Below, piece after piece: positions 33,022 through 44,575 of a DNA stretch of 64,000 nucleotides. Under the pieces are notes generated by a model. It saw only the letters and a program-made list of their open reading frames with translations. It did not search any database and was not told the DNA's origin. Source of the stretch: Odiellus spinosus (Eukaryota; Arthropoda; Arachnida; Opiliones; Phalangiidae); contig OY987232.1 of NCBI GenBank assembly GCA_963920705.1, forward strand, positions 17,211,942-17,275,941, in the 5' to 3' direction. The first letter of the stretch is position 1. Each line of letters starts with the position of its first letter. The translations under genes were made by a program, and so were the position numbers.

Positions 33022-33426
33022 CAGAGGTATATATAATAACCTCCTTCGGGGGGAAGTATGAAAGCCCCTATACTACCAATGCTAAAAATCACGAACAACA
33101 AGAGCCCGCTGCTGACTATCTAGGCCACTAGCTCGCGCTGGACTTCTCAATGTCGCTACTCTAGTAAATGGTCTTTGTATAAACAAGACGGCTTGATTTG
33201 TGTTTAGAACTTCCTGTCTCGGGAGTCAGGCTGTCTGTTAAAACGGAGTCGAAGGTTGACTTCAGCTCGTAGGGAAAATTTAGTGAGGTTCAAAATGGTG
33301 TAACTATTTTTTGGGAGTAAAGCGGTGTGTCGATCCGCCGCGATTTACGCCGGGCACTCGTTGTTCGTCGATTTTGCCTATCTTTCATACTTCCCCTCCC
33401 CCGAAGGGGGTTATTATATACCTCTG
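33022..33426. mobile_element. Family D MITE, copy 2
   Basis: Ends CAGAGGTATATAATAACC and TATATACCTCTG; 7-bp duplication GTATTAG. A small internal deletion relative to copy 1 removes GCGAGTTCCGGAAGTGTGC. Confidence 0.92.
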
Positions 33427-33779
33427 GTATTAGTGAGACCTACACTCTGGTGAAATCACATGGTGATAGACGTTTCAGTTAGCAAACTAATAGCAAGCCC
33501 ATATATCTTTATCATGTTTCTATTCTTTAGCTCGATTTTCTTTATTTGACTAAGACCTGTTTTCAAGTGTTTTGGGAAACTTTTTTTACCCCAAATATTT
33601 CTCAACTGCTTTATGGAAGGCTTCCCACCTCTAGGTTAAAAAGTCCAGAGGATAGATTCCAAGAGAAATGGGCAATGTATCTCACTATAGATATAAACTA
33701 TAGAAAAAAAAAAAAAAAAAAACAAAAAAAAAACTGTCTAATAAATTCAGATAGTAACAGCTAGTACTTTACATGAAAG
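33427..33779. other. Intergenic, nothing recognised
   Basis: Contains a poly-A run near 33705. No conserved frame. Confidence 0.45.
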
Positions 33780-34117
33780 CAGAAGCCGATGAAACCCTCC
33801 TTTGAAGTCTATTACTCCCGGGTCTTGTCTACCCCTCTCTGTATGGGTTAGTTTCAAAAAGCGCGATTCGTACGCCTCCTAACGGTAGATATTTTCGGAG
33901 CGGGAGTTCGTCGAGCGAATATCTCTAGCAGCCTCGGAGTTCGTCAAAAAAACGTCGTCGTTTGTGGAGAGAGAGAATTTCCAATTTTCCGTAGACAGGG
34001 GGGTATGAAGTAGGACCCCTCCAATCTCGTAAAATTGGGAATTTTACCCATACAGAGAGGAGCGCTATATGCAACATTAGAGTAGTAGACTTCAAAGGAG
34101 GGTTTCATCGGCTTCTG
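33780..34117. mobile_element. Family A MITE, copy 5
   Basis: Both termini intact (CAGAAGCCGATG and CATCGGCTTCTG), but the 7-bp flanks differ (ATGAAAG and ATATTAT), so no target duplication can be shown. Confidence 0.88.
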
Positions 34118-34145
34118 ATATTATTTTACATTTGGATTTCTGATA

Positions 34146-34436
34146 AGCTACGGTCACACTAACATTTCTTAAATCGATTTGAAATGGTTAAACCGATATT
34201 GAAATCGCCAGGGATCGTTTTAAGCACGTGTTCACGCATTATCGTTATAAATAGATTTATTGTAGCTTCATCTATCGGTTGTGGAAACTGTCCGAATCGG
34301 TACGAAACTGGTTCCCGAAGCAGTTTCGAGAAATCGAATTAAATCGATTCGAAAAAAGACAGTTTCTCATTCATACGACTCTAGGGAAACGTTTTGAAAT
34401 GGTTTAAATCGAGGTCTAGTATGAACGCGGCTATTA
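34146..34436. mobile_element. Family G inverted-repeat element, copy 1
   Basis: AT-rich element with the words AAATCGATTTGAAATGGTT, ACTGGTTCCCGAAGCAGTTT and TAGTATGAACGCGGCT. The second copy at 43162-44098 reads the same in opposite orientation, with GCGTTCATACTAGGCC at its start. Superfamily unknown. Confidence 0.6.
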
Positions 34437-34487
34437 GGGTCGATAAAAATTAAATCTCTAAATAATTAAAATAATTATTACAATTAA

Positions 34488-34578
34488 AGGGAGTATGCAT
34501 CCTAACAACTGTTTTTTTTTTTTGTTTAAATGATAAGAAACCGATAAAAATAATTTGTTATTAGGTTGCATTCTCCCT
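34488..34578. mobile_element. Family H MITE, internally deleted (91 bp)
   Basis: TTAA on both sides, ends AGGGAGTATGCATCC and GGTTGCATTCTCCCT; only about 60 bases of interior remain. Confidence 0.8.
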
Positions 34579-34965
34579 TTAAGAAAATAATTCTTAATAT
34601 TTCACGTGGTACCATTCCTTTAGGTATTAGCGCATTCTCCTTATGATATTACCTGTTACAAATGTTCCAATTTAGATTTCTAGACGATTTAAAATCTATT
34701 TTTGTTTCTAGCCCGAATGTGTCCCCGGTATTTTCAAAGGGAACTGATATTATCTAATATATATAGCTATAAATTATTGTTATTTAGCTTAAAACCAAAT
34801 TCCTCTAAGAGGAAGCTTCTTCAAACTTTCGTTTTTGACAGATTATTACGAAAGTTAAAAGAAAAATTTGAAAGGGATTGTTTCGCCAACAATTTCATGT
34901 TTTACTTTTTTAAAAACTTAACCCCGTAAAAATCATAATTTTTCACTAATTAAAATAATAATAAT

Positions 34966-35350
34966 TGAAGTAATTAAAGGTAGAATGCAACCTTCAACGA
35001 TTCCTTATCGTTTAAACAAACCTAATCAACCAATAAAAAATTCAAACAAATATTAAACTAGAAATAAATTTAAAACTAACACTGGATTCGTGAAGATCCT
35101 GAGTTTATTCGCATTGAAGAGTCAACGACCAATGAGCAAACGCTCGTCGTTAACGCGAGGTCTCCGTGAGGTTTCCAATAACATTTGATTGGTCGCTGAA
35201 CCTTTAATGCGTTGAAATTCAGGATCTCCATGAATCCAGCTAAGCCTATTTATCTGGAAAGTTTTAAATTTATTTTTAGTTTAATATTTGATTGTTTTAC
35301 TGGTGGATTAGGCCTATTTAAACGATAAGGAATTGATAATGAAATCACTT
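34966..35350. mobile_element. Family H MITE, partial
   Basis: Left end TTAA then AGGTAGAATGCAACC. The inner inverted pair ACTGGATTCGTGAAGATCCT and AGGATCTCCATGAATCCAG is present. The right terminal repeat is lost after AAGGAATTGATAATG. Confidence 0.65.
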
Positions 35351-35665
35351 GTATTGTCTCTCTAGTTAGTTAATTATTAACCAGTTAATTATTCCAAACG
35401 TAAATTAAACTATTAATGATGAAAAACAAGGCTAATATATTCCTTAAACCCCTTAATTAATTGAACTAATTTATAATTAGACTAAAGATATTTTTTTGGG
35501 TAGTTTACTTTGAAAGGTCATGTCGCCACCATTTTTGGAAATCAAGTCCCAATTTTGAAAGAAATAAGGGAAACTGTAAGAAGAATTAATTAGGTCACGT
35601 GCTTTTTTTTTACTCCCAATTTCACTTTCAATTTGTAATAAAAATTTAAATTTCTTAGATGAAAC

Positions 35666-36083
35666 TAGAGGTATATAATAACCCCCTTCGGGGGGAAGTA
35701 TGAAAGCCCCTATACTACCAATGCTAAAAATCACGAACAACAAGAGCCCGCTGCTGACTATCTAGGTCACTAGCTCGCGCTGGACTTCTCAATGTCGCTA
35801 CTCTAGTAAATGGTCTTTGTATAAACAAGACGGCTCGATTTGTGTTTAGAACTTCCTGTCTCGGGAGTCAGGCTGTCTGTTAAAATGGAGTCGAAGGTTG
35901 ACTTCAGCTCGTAAGTTCCGGAAGTGCGCGTAGGGAAAGTTTAGTGAGGTTCAAAATGGTGTAACTATTTTTTGGGAGTAAAGCGGTGTGTCGATCCGCC
36001 GCGATTTACGCCGGGCACTCGTTGTTCGTCGATTTTGCCTACCTTTCATATTTCCCCCCGAAGGGGGTTATTATATACCTCTG
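35666..36083. mobile_element. Family D MITE, copy 3
   Basis: Left end mutated to TAGAGG, right end CCTCTG; flanks ATGAAAC and GTGAAAC, a 7-bp duplication with one mismatch, so an older insertion. Confidence 0.88.
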
Positions 36084-36487
36084 GTGAAACTAACTCTTTG
36101 AAGAAAATTTTGAAATTCCTCTATTTTTTATTATTAAGTAGCTTTGGGCAAATTTTTGATGATGATTCTTTATTACTCTGTCTTCTTCCGCTAAGGATTC
36201 ATTCATATCCGTTTGTGACAGTTTCGAAGCCCATTTGTAAACCAATTACTTCCTTTAAAGATTAAATTTTTTTTAACTCGATTAATCCGAATTTAATTTA
36301 GTCTTAATGTTACAAACGGAACATAAAACATGTTAAAAATGGAATTTTAAGTTGAATTCGTATTTAAATTTAGAATTAATACTTTATAAGCTTCAGTGAC
36401 TCGTAGTCCACGATCCCCATAGTCTTAAAATTACTTCCATTGTTTGAATGGTTTAAACAGTCTAAAATTTAAGTGATTAAGTATCAT
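36084..36487. other. Intergenic, nothing recognised
   Basis: AT-rich, no conserved frame or repeat. Confidence 0.45.
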
Positions 36488-36778
36488 CAAGAAGGATCAG
36501 ACAAGGAGAGGAAAAGTGGGGACGGCGCTGTTCCTACTTCGTCGGCCTAAACTCCCACTCTGGGAGAACGGGGGTAGAGATGTTTCATGGTAAACTTTTG
36601 TCACGTGGGTAAAGCGGATCCTTTATCAGCTTCGTAGTAGTCGACGACGCTAGTAACCACGTGACAACAGTTTACCTCGAGAATTTCCTATCCCCCTTTC
36701 CACCCAAGTGGGAGGTTGGCTTTTCTCTCTCTAACTCAACGCAGCCCCACTTTTCCTCTCCTTATCTGATCCTCCTTG
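36488..36778. mobile_element. Family B MITE, copy 4
   Basis: 291 bp; ends CAAGAAGGATC and GATCCTCCTTG; exact 7-bp duplication GTATCAT. Confidence 0.93.
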
Positions 36779-36799
36779 GTATCATTAATCTTGTTTTAT

Positions 36800-37450
36800 C
36801 TATTAAAGGGTGAATGCAACCTAACAGTTAATTTCTTTATCGATTCCTTATTGTTTAAATAGGCCTAATCCACTACTGAAAAAATTTACGAATAATTATT
36901 AAGCTAGAAATAAATTTAAAACTTACCCTGAAAATAGGCTTAGCGGGATTCATGATTTCCTCGCGTATAAAGCAGGGTTCGTACACGACCTGGAAAACCT
37001 GGAAAAGTCTGTGAATTTGGAAATTGGCCCAAAAGGTCAGGGAAAACTCTGGGAATTTGAAAATTATTTTAATAGGTCAAAGAAAATAAATATTGTGGTA
37101 TGTTTCAAGGAACTGTTTATGATTGGTTTACCAATTAGTTGTAACGTAATTATTATAAACTGAAAATATTTGCCTAAAGATTCAAATTGTTTCTCATATT
37201 CCGAGTAAACTATCAGCTGACCCCGATTGATAAACTATGTCAAATAAAATGTGGGAATTGCCAACTGCTTGCTCGTAAGAATAAATTCATGAAAAAATAT
37301 TAAAATTGGTCAGGGAAATCATTTAGAAATGGTCTGGGAAAATCTGGAAGAGTCAGGATCTCCATGAATCCCGCTAAGCCTATTTTCCGTGCAAGTTTTA
37401 AATTTATTTCTAGTTAAATATTTGTTTCGTAAACTTTTTATTGGTGGATT
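36800..37450. mobile_element. Family H MITE split by a family F element
   Basis: TTAA then AGGGTGAATGCAACC marks the left end of H. Its inner arm AATAGGCTTAGCGGGATTCA is separated from the matching arm GATCTCCATGAATCCCGCTA by an F-type insertion at 36973-37352 (CAGGGTTCGTACACGACCTG). The H right end is lost. Confidence 0.6.
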
Positions 37451-38095
37451 AGGTTTATTTAAAACAATCACTTATTAAATATTAGAATTTAAACGTCAAT
37501 TGTAGTTCTCAGACTAGCAAACTCGCAATTATCAACACTTATCAGCTGTTCTGATTGGCTGATTTGTCTCTGACGATGTAGAAAGATTATTCCCATATCT
37601 TATAGTCATAAATTATAGATTATATTCGATTAACATGACGATTAGAACCAAAATTTAACGATTAGAAATGACTATCGTGGCTCAAAAATAAGTTTAAACA
37701 ATCTTTTATGGGATTAACTGTTAAATATTAAATGACCCACCCGGATAAAATAATGTTTAAACCTTTAAATCCTATATAATTAGCAACGCCAGATGATTCC
37801 ATATAGTGTTAAAATCATTGTTCAGACCGCTTGTAGCGCGTGACGTGATGACAAACATTAAGTGGCAATATTTATAGAAATTGTTGTGGGTAAATAAGGA
37901 ACATTAAGTGTACATTTACCCTAGAACTATTAAGAATGTGCACTTATACCCTTTTCAGATGAAGCGTAATTAGCCGTGGATTAATATACAATTTCAATAA
38001 AACTCGGCTAATTGTGGTTAAATCTCGATTAAATCTGATTAATTCGGCTAGTTATGCCTCGTCTAAAAAGGGAAAGCGTCCTCTAACGGCAAACA
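37451..38095. other. Intergenic, nothing recognised
   Basis: AT-rich, no coding exon or repeat family member seen. Confidence 0.45.
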
Positions 38096-38159
38096 GTGCT
38101 GCCAAAAGTAGTAACTAACACATCCACGTGCATGTCTATTCTCTATCCACGCACGCTGT

Positions 38160-38690
38160 TTCTTAGTTACTTATTTTGCCACTTTTTGCCGTTAGAGGAT
38201 GCTTATTGTTATAAAGCTTTGCCATTTTTTGCCGTTAGAGGGCGCTTATTGTTAAGCTTTGCCAATTTTTGCCGTTAGAGGATGCTTATTGTTATAAAGC
38301 TTTGCCAATTTTTGCCGTTAGAGGGCGCTTATTGTTAAGCTTTGCCAATTTTTGCCGTTAGAGGGCGCTTATTGTTAAGCTTTGCCAATTTTTGCCGTTA
38401 GAGGGCGCTTATTGTTAAGCTTTGCCAATTTTTGCCGTTAGAGGGCGCTTATTGTTATAAAGCTTTGCCAATTTTTGCCGTTAGAGGGCGCTTATTGTTA
38501 AGCTTTGCCAATTTTTGCCGTTAGAGGGCGCTTATTGTTAAGCTTTGCCAATTTTTGCCGTTAGAGGATGCTTATTGTTATAAAGCTTTGCCAATTTTTT
38601 GCCGTTAGAGGGCGCTTATTGTTAAGCTTTGCCAATTTTTGCCGTTAGAGGGCGCTTATTGTTATAAGCTTTTCCTTTTTTGCCAATAAG
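38160..38690. repeat. 40/44-bp minisatellite, about 13 copies
   Basis: Unit TTATTGTTAAGCTTTGCCAA then TTTTTGCCGTTAGAGGGCGC; some units carry a 4-base ATAA insertion (TTATTGTTATAAAGC) and GGATGC for GGGCGC, in a partly regular order. A single related AGCGTCCTCTAACGGCAAAC in reverse orientation lies at 38080. Confidence 0.92.
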
Positions 38691-38699
38691 AAGATTTAG

Positions 38700-39256
38700 G
38701 CTGATTTTTATTTGTATATGATAATATAGTTCAAAACAAATTTTTATTATAAATTAAAATTATATTTACATTTACGCATTCTAAGTCTATGCACGCTAAA
38801 TATTTACAGTATTTTAAATGAACTGCCGAATTTTATATTTAATTATATCACAAACACAAAAATATTGACTTTTTTTAAATCGCGAAAATGAGAGCTCGTT
38901 TTTGATTTAGTTTTTGAAAACTTAATATTTACATATTTATTAAAGCGTTATAAAAACTAAATTATTGAAAATAGATCAAAGAATAAGAATGCTGGGCTTA
39001 CATTTCACAAAAATAGATTAAGGGTAATCTTCTGAAGCAATTAGACGACTTATTGAAGAATGAAACCGACTGTAATTCAATCCTTAGTTGGAAAGTATTC
39101 ATTTTTAAAGAATTTCCATATGAGAAAGTTGAGGTCTGAAATATTAAGCCAAAATTTAGTTTTTTCTTGAACATGAGTGTATCTCTGCCGACATAAAAGT
39201 AGTATATGTTTCTGAAAAATAATCCAACAAAGGCAGACATTTGCTATTGGTAGGTT
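38700..39256. other. Intergenic, nothing recognised
   Basis: No conserved frame. A single open frame at 38998-39240 on the minus strand has no recognisable features. Confidence 0.4.
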
Positions 39257-39593
39257 CAGAAGCCGATGAAACCCTCCTTTGAAGTCTACTACTCTAATGT
39301 TCCATATGGCGCTCCTCTCTGTATGGGTAAAATTCCCAATTTTACGAGATCGGAGGGGTCCTACTTCATACCCCCCTGTCTACGGAAAATTGGAAATTCT
39401 CTCTCCCCATAAACGACGACGTTTTTTGACGAACTCCAAGGCTGCTTGAGATATTCGCTCGACGAACTCCCGCTCCGAAAATATCTACCGTTAGGAGGCG
39501 TACGAATCGCGCTTTTTGAAACTAACCCATACAGAGAGGGGTAGACAAGACCCGGGAGTAATAGACTTCAAAGGAGGGTTTCATCGGCTTTTG
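39257..39593. mobile_element. Family A MITE, copy 6
   Basis: Ends CAGAAGCCGATG and CATCGGCTTTTG; exact 7-bp duplication GTAGGTT. Confidence 0.92.
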
Positions 39594-39710
39594 GTAGGTT
39601 GGATGAGTTACGCGAACCAATAAGATTACGTACAAGGAAAGCAGCCGAAAAAAACTTAAATTTAATGTTACTATCGGATATTTTACCTTAAATCGTCATC
39701 CTTCCCATTA

Positions 39711-39940
39711 TAGGGTTGCCACGTGTCATGGGAAACAGGGAAAAGTCAGGGAATTTGAAAATGAGCCAAAAAGGTCAGGGAATTTTAAGATATTTTAAAA
39801 AGTCAGAAGTTTAACATATTTTAAAAAGACAGGGAATTTAAAGATCTTTCGAGAAGCCAGGAAATTGCAATCATTATCTGCGGAAAAGATTCTCAGCTGA
39901 CCGTGTCAGTTGTATAGATTAGAACAAAGATACGCGTGCA
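39711..39940. mobile_element. Family E element, copy 2 (truncated)
   Basis: Starts AGGGTTGCCACGTGTCATGG and follows the family to GATACGCGTGCAAAAC, then stops. The right end is missing. Confidence 0.6.
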
Positions 39941-40083
39941 AAACGAATACATTAACCATTATCACACCCCTTAAAGTTTTGGCTCATTAGGATTTCTAAC
40001 CAATCAAGGGATTTTACTCAAATAAAAGTCTTGGATTGGCTGATTTGGTAGAGCGACTTACAATATGTTCTACTATTGGTGAT

Positions 40084-42223
40084 TTAATATCCATGTCCTC
40101 CGTAAAGACCATGTCCGCCTTCATGATGAGAGGTGCTAACACCGACACCACCTTCGTGATGTCCTCCATGGTGTTCTTCATGGTGTTGAGGTGCGTGATG
40201 ATACACTACTTGAATAGGGTTAGCGTCCATGTGCACGGAAGCTGGGTTTTGTTTTGCAGTCCCTGTAGGATTTGAGTTATCATTAGCAGTTGAAAATTTA
40301 CAGTAATTTCTTCAATAACCTAACTTTCTAATTTTAAAAATGTTTAATGACGTCACGGCAACATTTATTAAAATTAAATATAATTTATAAGTTAATTCAC
40401 ATGGAGACACTGTACTTTAATTTCTATATTTATTGACTTCGTTTCGAAGCAATCGTTTCATCCTCAGGTCATTAATTAATTAATTCGAAAAGTCGTCTTT
40501 AATTTAAAGTGCAGTGTTTTCTTGTGAATTAATTACTTTATAATGAATCAAACCTCCAATAAGAAACAAGAATTAATAAATAAAACCAAGAAGGATCAGA
40601 TAAGGAGAGGAAAAGTGGGAACGGCGCGGCTCCTACTGCATCGGCCAAAACTCCCACTCTGGGAGAACGGGGGACAGACGGGGGTAGAGATGCTTCGTGG
40701 TAAATTGTTGTCACGTGGGTAAAACGAATCCTTTATGAGAGGCGCTAGCTAGCGACCACGTGACAACAGTTTACATCGAGAATTTCCTATCCCCCCTTTC
40801 CACCCGAGTGGGAGATTGGCTCTTCTCTCTCTAACTCAACGCAGCCCCACTTTTCCTCTCCTTATCTGATCCTTCTTGATAAAACAAACCTGGCTCGTTT
40901 GTTTTGACATGCGCACGGAATCCCCATTTATCGGCGACGTAATCGACTTTTCGGAAAATTCCATGTGGATCAGTATAACCATAAGATCCTTTAACTCCTC
41001 CGTGTCCATTTCCGGTTTCTTCCCTAAATTGCTTACTTCCGTGTTTATCTTTCACGTGGTAACCGAAAGCGTACGGTTGAGGTTGATGCTGTTAAAATAA
41101 ATTAATAATAGTTAACTTTTATTTATAATTTTAGTCGATATTGGCTTCCAGAAACGTTCTTCAATGAATTAGTTTAAAATTGAAATTAAATTTAATTTAT
41201 GTCCCTATGGGTGCGTACGAAAACCTCTCAGCTAGAAAGCCACGTGTCTTAGACAAATACATCTCAGTTAAAGAATAATACCAACGAAAATTCGTTAACT
41301 TGGCTTTCTCGGCGCCCATATCGACTAGAAATATGCATTTTATTTCAACTTACAATCTCTACATGGTGCTCAGGCTCGTGTTGGCTGTATCCAGCTAAAG
41401 TTACAGCCACAAGGGCGGACGTAAGAACAATCTGCAAGAAAAATTTCTGATTTTAATATTAGTTTTAATGATCAGATTGAATTTGGAGGGAATACTGGTC
41501 TCGCTAAGCCTAATTCAATCAGTTTGGGAAACTTTTCAGACTCTAAACCAAGAAGGATCAGACAAGGAGAGGAAAAGTGGGGACGGCGCGGTTCCTACTG
41601 CGTCGGCCTAAACTCCCACTCTGGGAGAACGGGGGTAGAGACGTTTCGTGGTAAATTTTTGTCACGTGGGTAAAACGGATCCTTTATCAGCTTTGTAGTA
41701 GCCAACGACGCTAGTGACCACGTGACAAGTTTACCTCGAGAATTTCCTATCCCCCCTTTCCACCCGAGTGGGAGGTTGGCTCTTCTCTATCTAACTCAAC
41801 GCAGCCCCACTCTTCCTCTCCTTGTCTGATCCTCCTTGTCTAAACTTAATCGAGAAATTTAGAAAGACTCTAGCCAATGAGAAGCCATATTAAATGTGCC
41901 ATGTGAAGTGGTTAATAAACTCTTAATCTTGTGCTATTTTGTTTTCAATCTGCAATTAAGACTTGGCATCAGCGTTTCTAAACTTTTCGAATTTTTACAC
42001 TGGATTAATAAGGGATTATTTAAGTTCGAATGGTCAATCTAAAAATCTTATTTAATATAAACTACTGGTCATTTAAATTTAATCATTAATATTGCAAATA
42101 TTAAACACAATTAACTAACCGAAAAATACTTAACTCCAGAGATTAAGATTCTAATTAAGATATTAATTAATCCGAAAGGGTTGGAAAAAATTAAATTAGT
42201 TTAATCCTTACCTTAGCAATCAT
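40084..42223 (-). CDS. Cuticle protein with RR domain and His/Gly-rich tail
   Basis: Four exons, 42223-42212 (MIAK), 41431-41354, 41088-40890 and 40262-40084, join in phase to 155 residues. The signal peptide is MIAKIVLTSALVAVTLAG, split after MIAK by a first intron, the usual arrangement in insect cuticle genes. The RR chitin-binding core runs from PYAFGYHVKD (residue 35) through VKGSYGYTDPHGIFRKVDYV and ADKWGFRAHVKTNEPG. The tail is rich in His and Gly (HHAPQHHEEHHGGHHEGG) and ends LYGGHGY; such tails are thought to bind metal or take part in cross-linking. A TATA box lies at 42348-42355. Two B elements sit in introns 1 and 3, the latter ten bases from the donor. Confidence 0.92.
40587..40878. 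mobile_element. Family B MITE, copy 5 (next to a splice donor)
   Basis: 292 bp; ends CAAGAAGGATC and GATCCTTCTTG; exact 7-bp duplication ATAAAAC. On the minus strand it begins 11 bases after the exon end at 40890, so the intron starts GTTTGTTTTAT and then the element. Confidence 0.93.
41549..41838. mobile_element. Family B MITE, copy 6
   Basis: 290 bp, exact 7-bp duplication TCTAAAC; in intron 1 of the cuticle gene. Confidence 0.93.
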
Positions 42224-42347
42224 AATTTTATTTCCAGATGTGGTTGGTTTTAAACTAAATTAAATTAAATCCTTGGATACTTCTCTAGAAACGCGCTCTG
42301 TTTGGGATATGACCGTTCAATGATATCTTTGTCCAGCAAGTGCCTAT

Positions 42348-42355
42348 CTTTTATA
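42348..42355 (-). promoter_or_regulatory. TATA box of the His/Gly-rich cuticle gene
   Basis: TATAAAAG on the minus strand, 125 bases before the ATG at 42223. Strong TATA boxes are usual for cuticle genes expressed in short bursts. Confidence 0.75.
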
Positions 42356-42727
42356 CCTTTTCCTTTTTATTTAACACCCTACCTCCAAACTGGGGGTTGA
42401 TCAGATAGGAGGGGTTCACGTGATTGACTAAATTTAGAAAGAAAAAAAAAATTCTTTGGTTGTTATAGAGACACGATTTATTGGGTCAACTATCACGGTG
42501 GTGTGGTGCTGAAGTTTGTAGTACCTTTCTTTCCCCGGCACTGACCAGGAAAGCCACAAAATGCGAACCAGGGGAGATATACGCAATTTCCATCTGGTTA
42601 AATAATTTCTTTGGATAAGGGGGGAGATAAATAAAGAGAAAGTCAATTTTAATTTGATTGTAAAAATGTCGTAACTCAGTTTTATCGGAACGTGGTCAAA
42701 ATTTTACCACCCCTTGATAATCTTTAG
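42356..42727. other. Upstream flank of the cuticle gene, nothing else recognised
   Basis: It would contain the proximal enhancer region. No factor-binding motif can be called with confidence. Confidence 0.4.
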
Positions 42728-43145
42728 CAGAGGTATATAATAGCCCCCTTCGGGGGGAAGTATGAAAGGTAGGCAAAATCGACGAACAACGAGTGCCCGG
42801 CGTAAATCGCGGCGGATCGACACGCCGCTTTACTCCCAAAAAATAGTTACACCATTTTGAACCTCACTAAATTTTCCCTACGCGCACTTCCGGAACTTAA
42901 GAGCTGAAGTCAACCTTCGACTCCATTTTAACAGACAGCCTGACTCCCGAGACAGGAAGTTCTAAACACAAATCGAGCCGTCTTGTTTATACAAAGACCA
43001 TTTACTAGAGTAGCGACATTGAGAAGTCCAGCGCGAGCTAGTGGCCTAGATAGTCAGCAGCGGGCTCTTGTTGTTCGTGATTTTTTGCATTGGTAGTATA
43101 TGGGCTTTCATACTTCCCTCCGAAAGGGGTTATTATATACCTCTG
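42728..43145. mobile_element. Family D MITE, copy 4 (opposite orientation)
   Basis: Exact 7-bp duplication TCTTTAG. The interior is reversed relative to the other copies. Confidence 0.92.
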
Positions 43146-43161
43146 TCTTTAGTACTATGAA

Positions 43162-44098
43162 GTTGCGTTCATACTAGGCCTTGAAATCCATTTAAAACGT
43201 TTCTCTAGAGTCCCGTGAACGAGAAACCGTCTGTTATCAAATCGATTTGATTCGATTTATCGAAACTGCTTCGGGAACCAGTTTCACACCGATTCGGACA
43301 GTTTCAATAACCGATAGATTAAGCTACGATAAATCGATTTATAAAGATAATGCGTGAACACATGACGCTTAAAACGATATCGGTTTGATTTTACAGGGTG
43401 ACCACTTTTCCTATATTTCCTATTTTTTTCCTATATTTTCACCTCCTTCCTATTTTCTCCTATAATTTAATGTCAATTCCTATAATCTCCTATATTTCTA
43501 CTCAAAATCTCTAGTTAAGGGTAAAGTTCTAAATCATACTGTCAGCTGTGGCTGTATAAGATTATTTTAGCTTAACTGTACATTTTCCAGTTAAAATAGT
43601 CTGTAAAATTCCATACTATTTAATCAATTGGATCATATTAATACCATGGTTAAACCGGTGGCGAGAGTTGTGACGCAATAATAAACATGGTTCCTACTTT
43701 CAATTAATTATTTTCCTATTTTATCATAGATTTTACACTTATTTCTTCCTATTTTATCCTATATTTTACATAAAATTCTTCCTATATTTTCCTATATTTC
43801 GCGAAGAAATTTCCTATATTTCCTATATAGGATTTTCAAATTTTCAGTGGTCACCCTGATTTTACCATTTCAAATTGATTAATAAATGGTCCCCAAGACT
43901 TGGTAATCGATTTGAAATTGTAAAATCAAACCGATATATTCAAATCACCACGCATTCTTTATAAATCGATTTGTTATAGCTTCATCTATCGGTTGTTGAA
44001 ACTGGTTCTAGAAATCAAGTCGATTTGATAACACGACTCCAGTGAAAGCTTTTGAAACGGTTTAAATCTATTTCAAGGCATAGTATGAAAGCGGCTAA
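43162..44098. mobile_element. Family G inverted-repeat element, copy 2, with nested insertion
   Basis: Begins GCGTTCATACTAGGCCTTG and ends TAGTATGAAAGCGGCT. Arms contain AAATCGATTTG and GAAACTGGTTC words as in copy 1. It is split by the element at 43395-43857. Confidence 0.6.
43395..43857. mobile_element. 463-bp element with 8-bp target duplication, hAT-like
   Basis: Terminal inverted repeats AGGGTGACCACT and AGTGGTCACCCT; flanked by the exact 8-bp direct repeat GATTTTAC. The interior is mostly TTCCTATATTTTCCTAT-type repeats. An 8-bp duplication is typical of hAT elements; no transposase inside. Confidence 0.82.
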
Positions 44099-44575
44099 TC
44101 TATAACCTTAATCGTTTAACTGTTAACTTAATCGTATTTAATCAAAAAGGTAGATTACGACAAAAAAACATTTATGGTGAATTTACCATATTTTAGCACT
44201 CAAATATTTCTTACCATTTATGCCATATAAATAAAAAAATATATAAAAATTTATAGATTTTTCATTCCCGCCTTAATTCCTAGCAATATCGTTACGCTTC
44301 GATTGTTTCAGCTATGATATAGGCTTCGGAAGAAGTTAAATAAGAAAAAAAAAGTGTTTATTTATATCAGGAGTTTTTAATTTATAAGCGCAAATAAAAT
44401 GGGTGTAACCATAATTAACGGTTGATTCACTTTTGGTGATTAGCTTTCTTGTAGGTTTCCTTTTCAGTGGCATTTTTATTTCCCAACTTCCCAAGATTAT
44501 TTTTGGCTATGTTGAAGGTCAAGGAAGATAGGTGATTGGTTGAACATTCTAAATAAACTAAGAATATTCTTGAAA
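44099..44575. other. Intergenic, nothing recognised
   Basis: AT-rich, no conserved frame on either strand. Confidence 0.45.

Noticed and set aside
38160-38690. Regular repeats that could be taken for a CRISPR array (also 46580, 63243)
   Set aside because: No unique spacers between repeats, no cas genes, and the genome is eukaryotic; these are minisatellites.
40831-41055. Cuticle exon reading on into …GLFYQEGSDKERKSGAALS as a natural C terminus
   Set aside because: That continuation is family B MITE sequence. A proper donor (G|GTTTGT) precedes it, and the exon at 40262 continues in phase with TAKQNPASVHMD.
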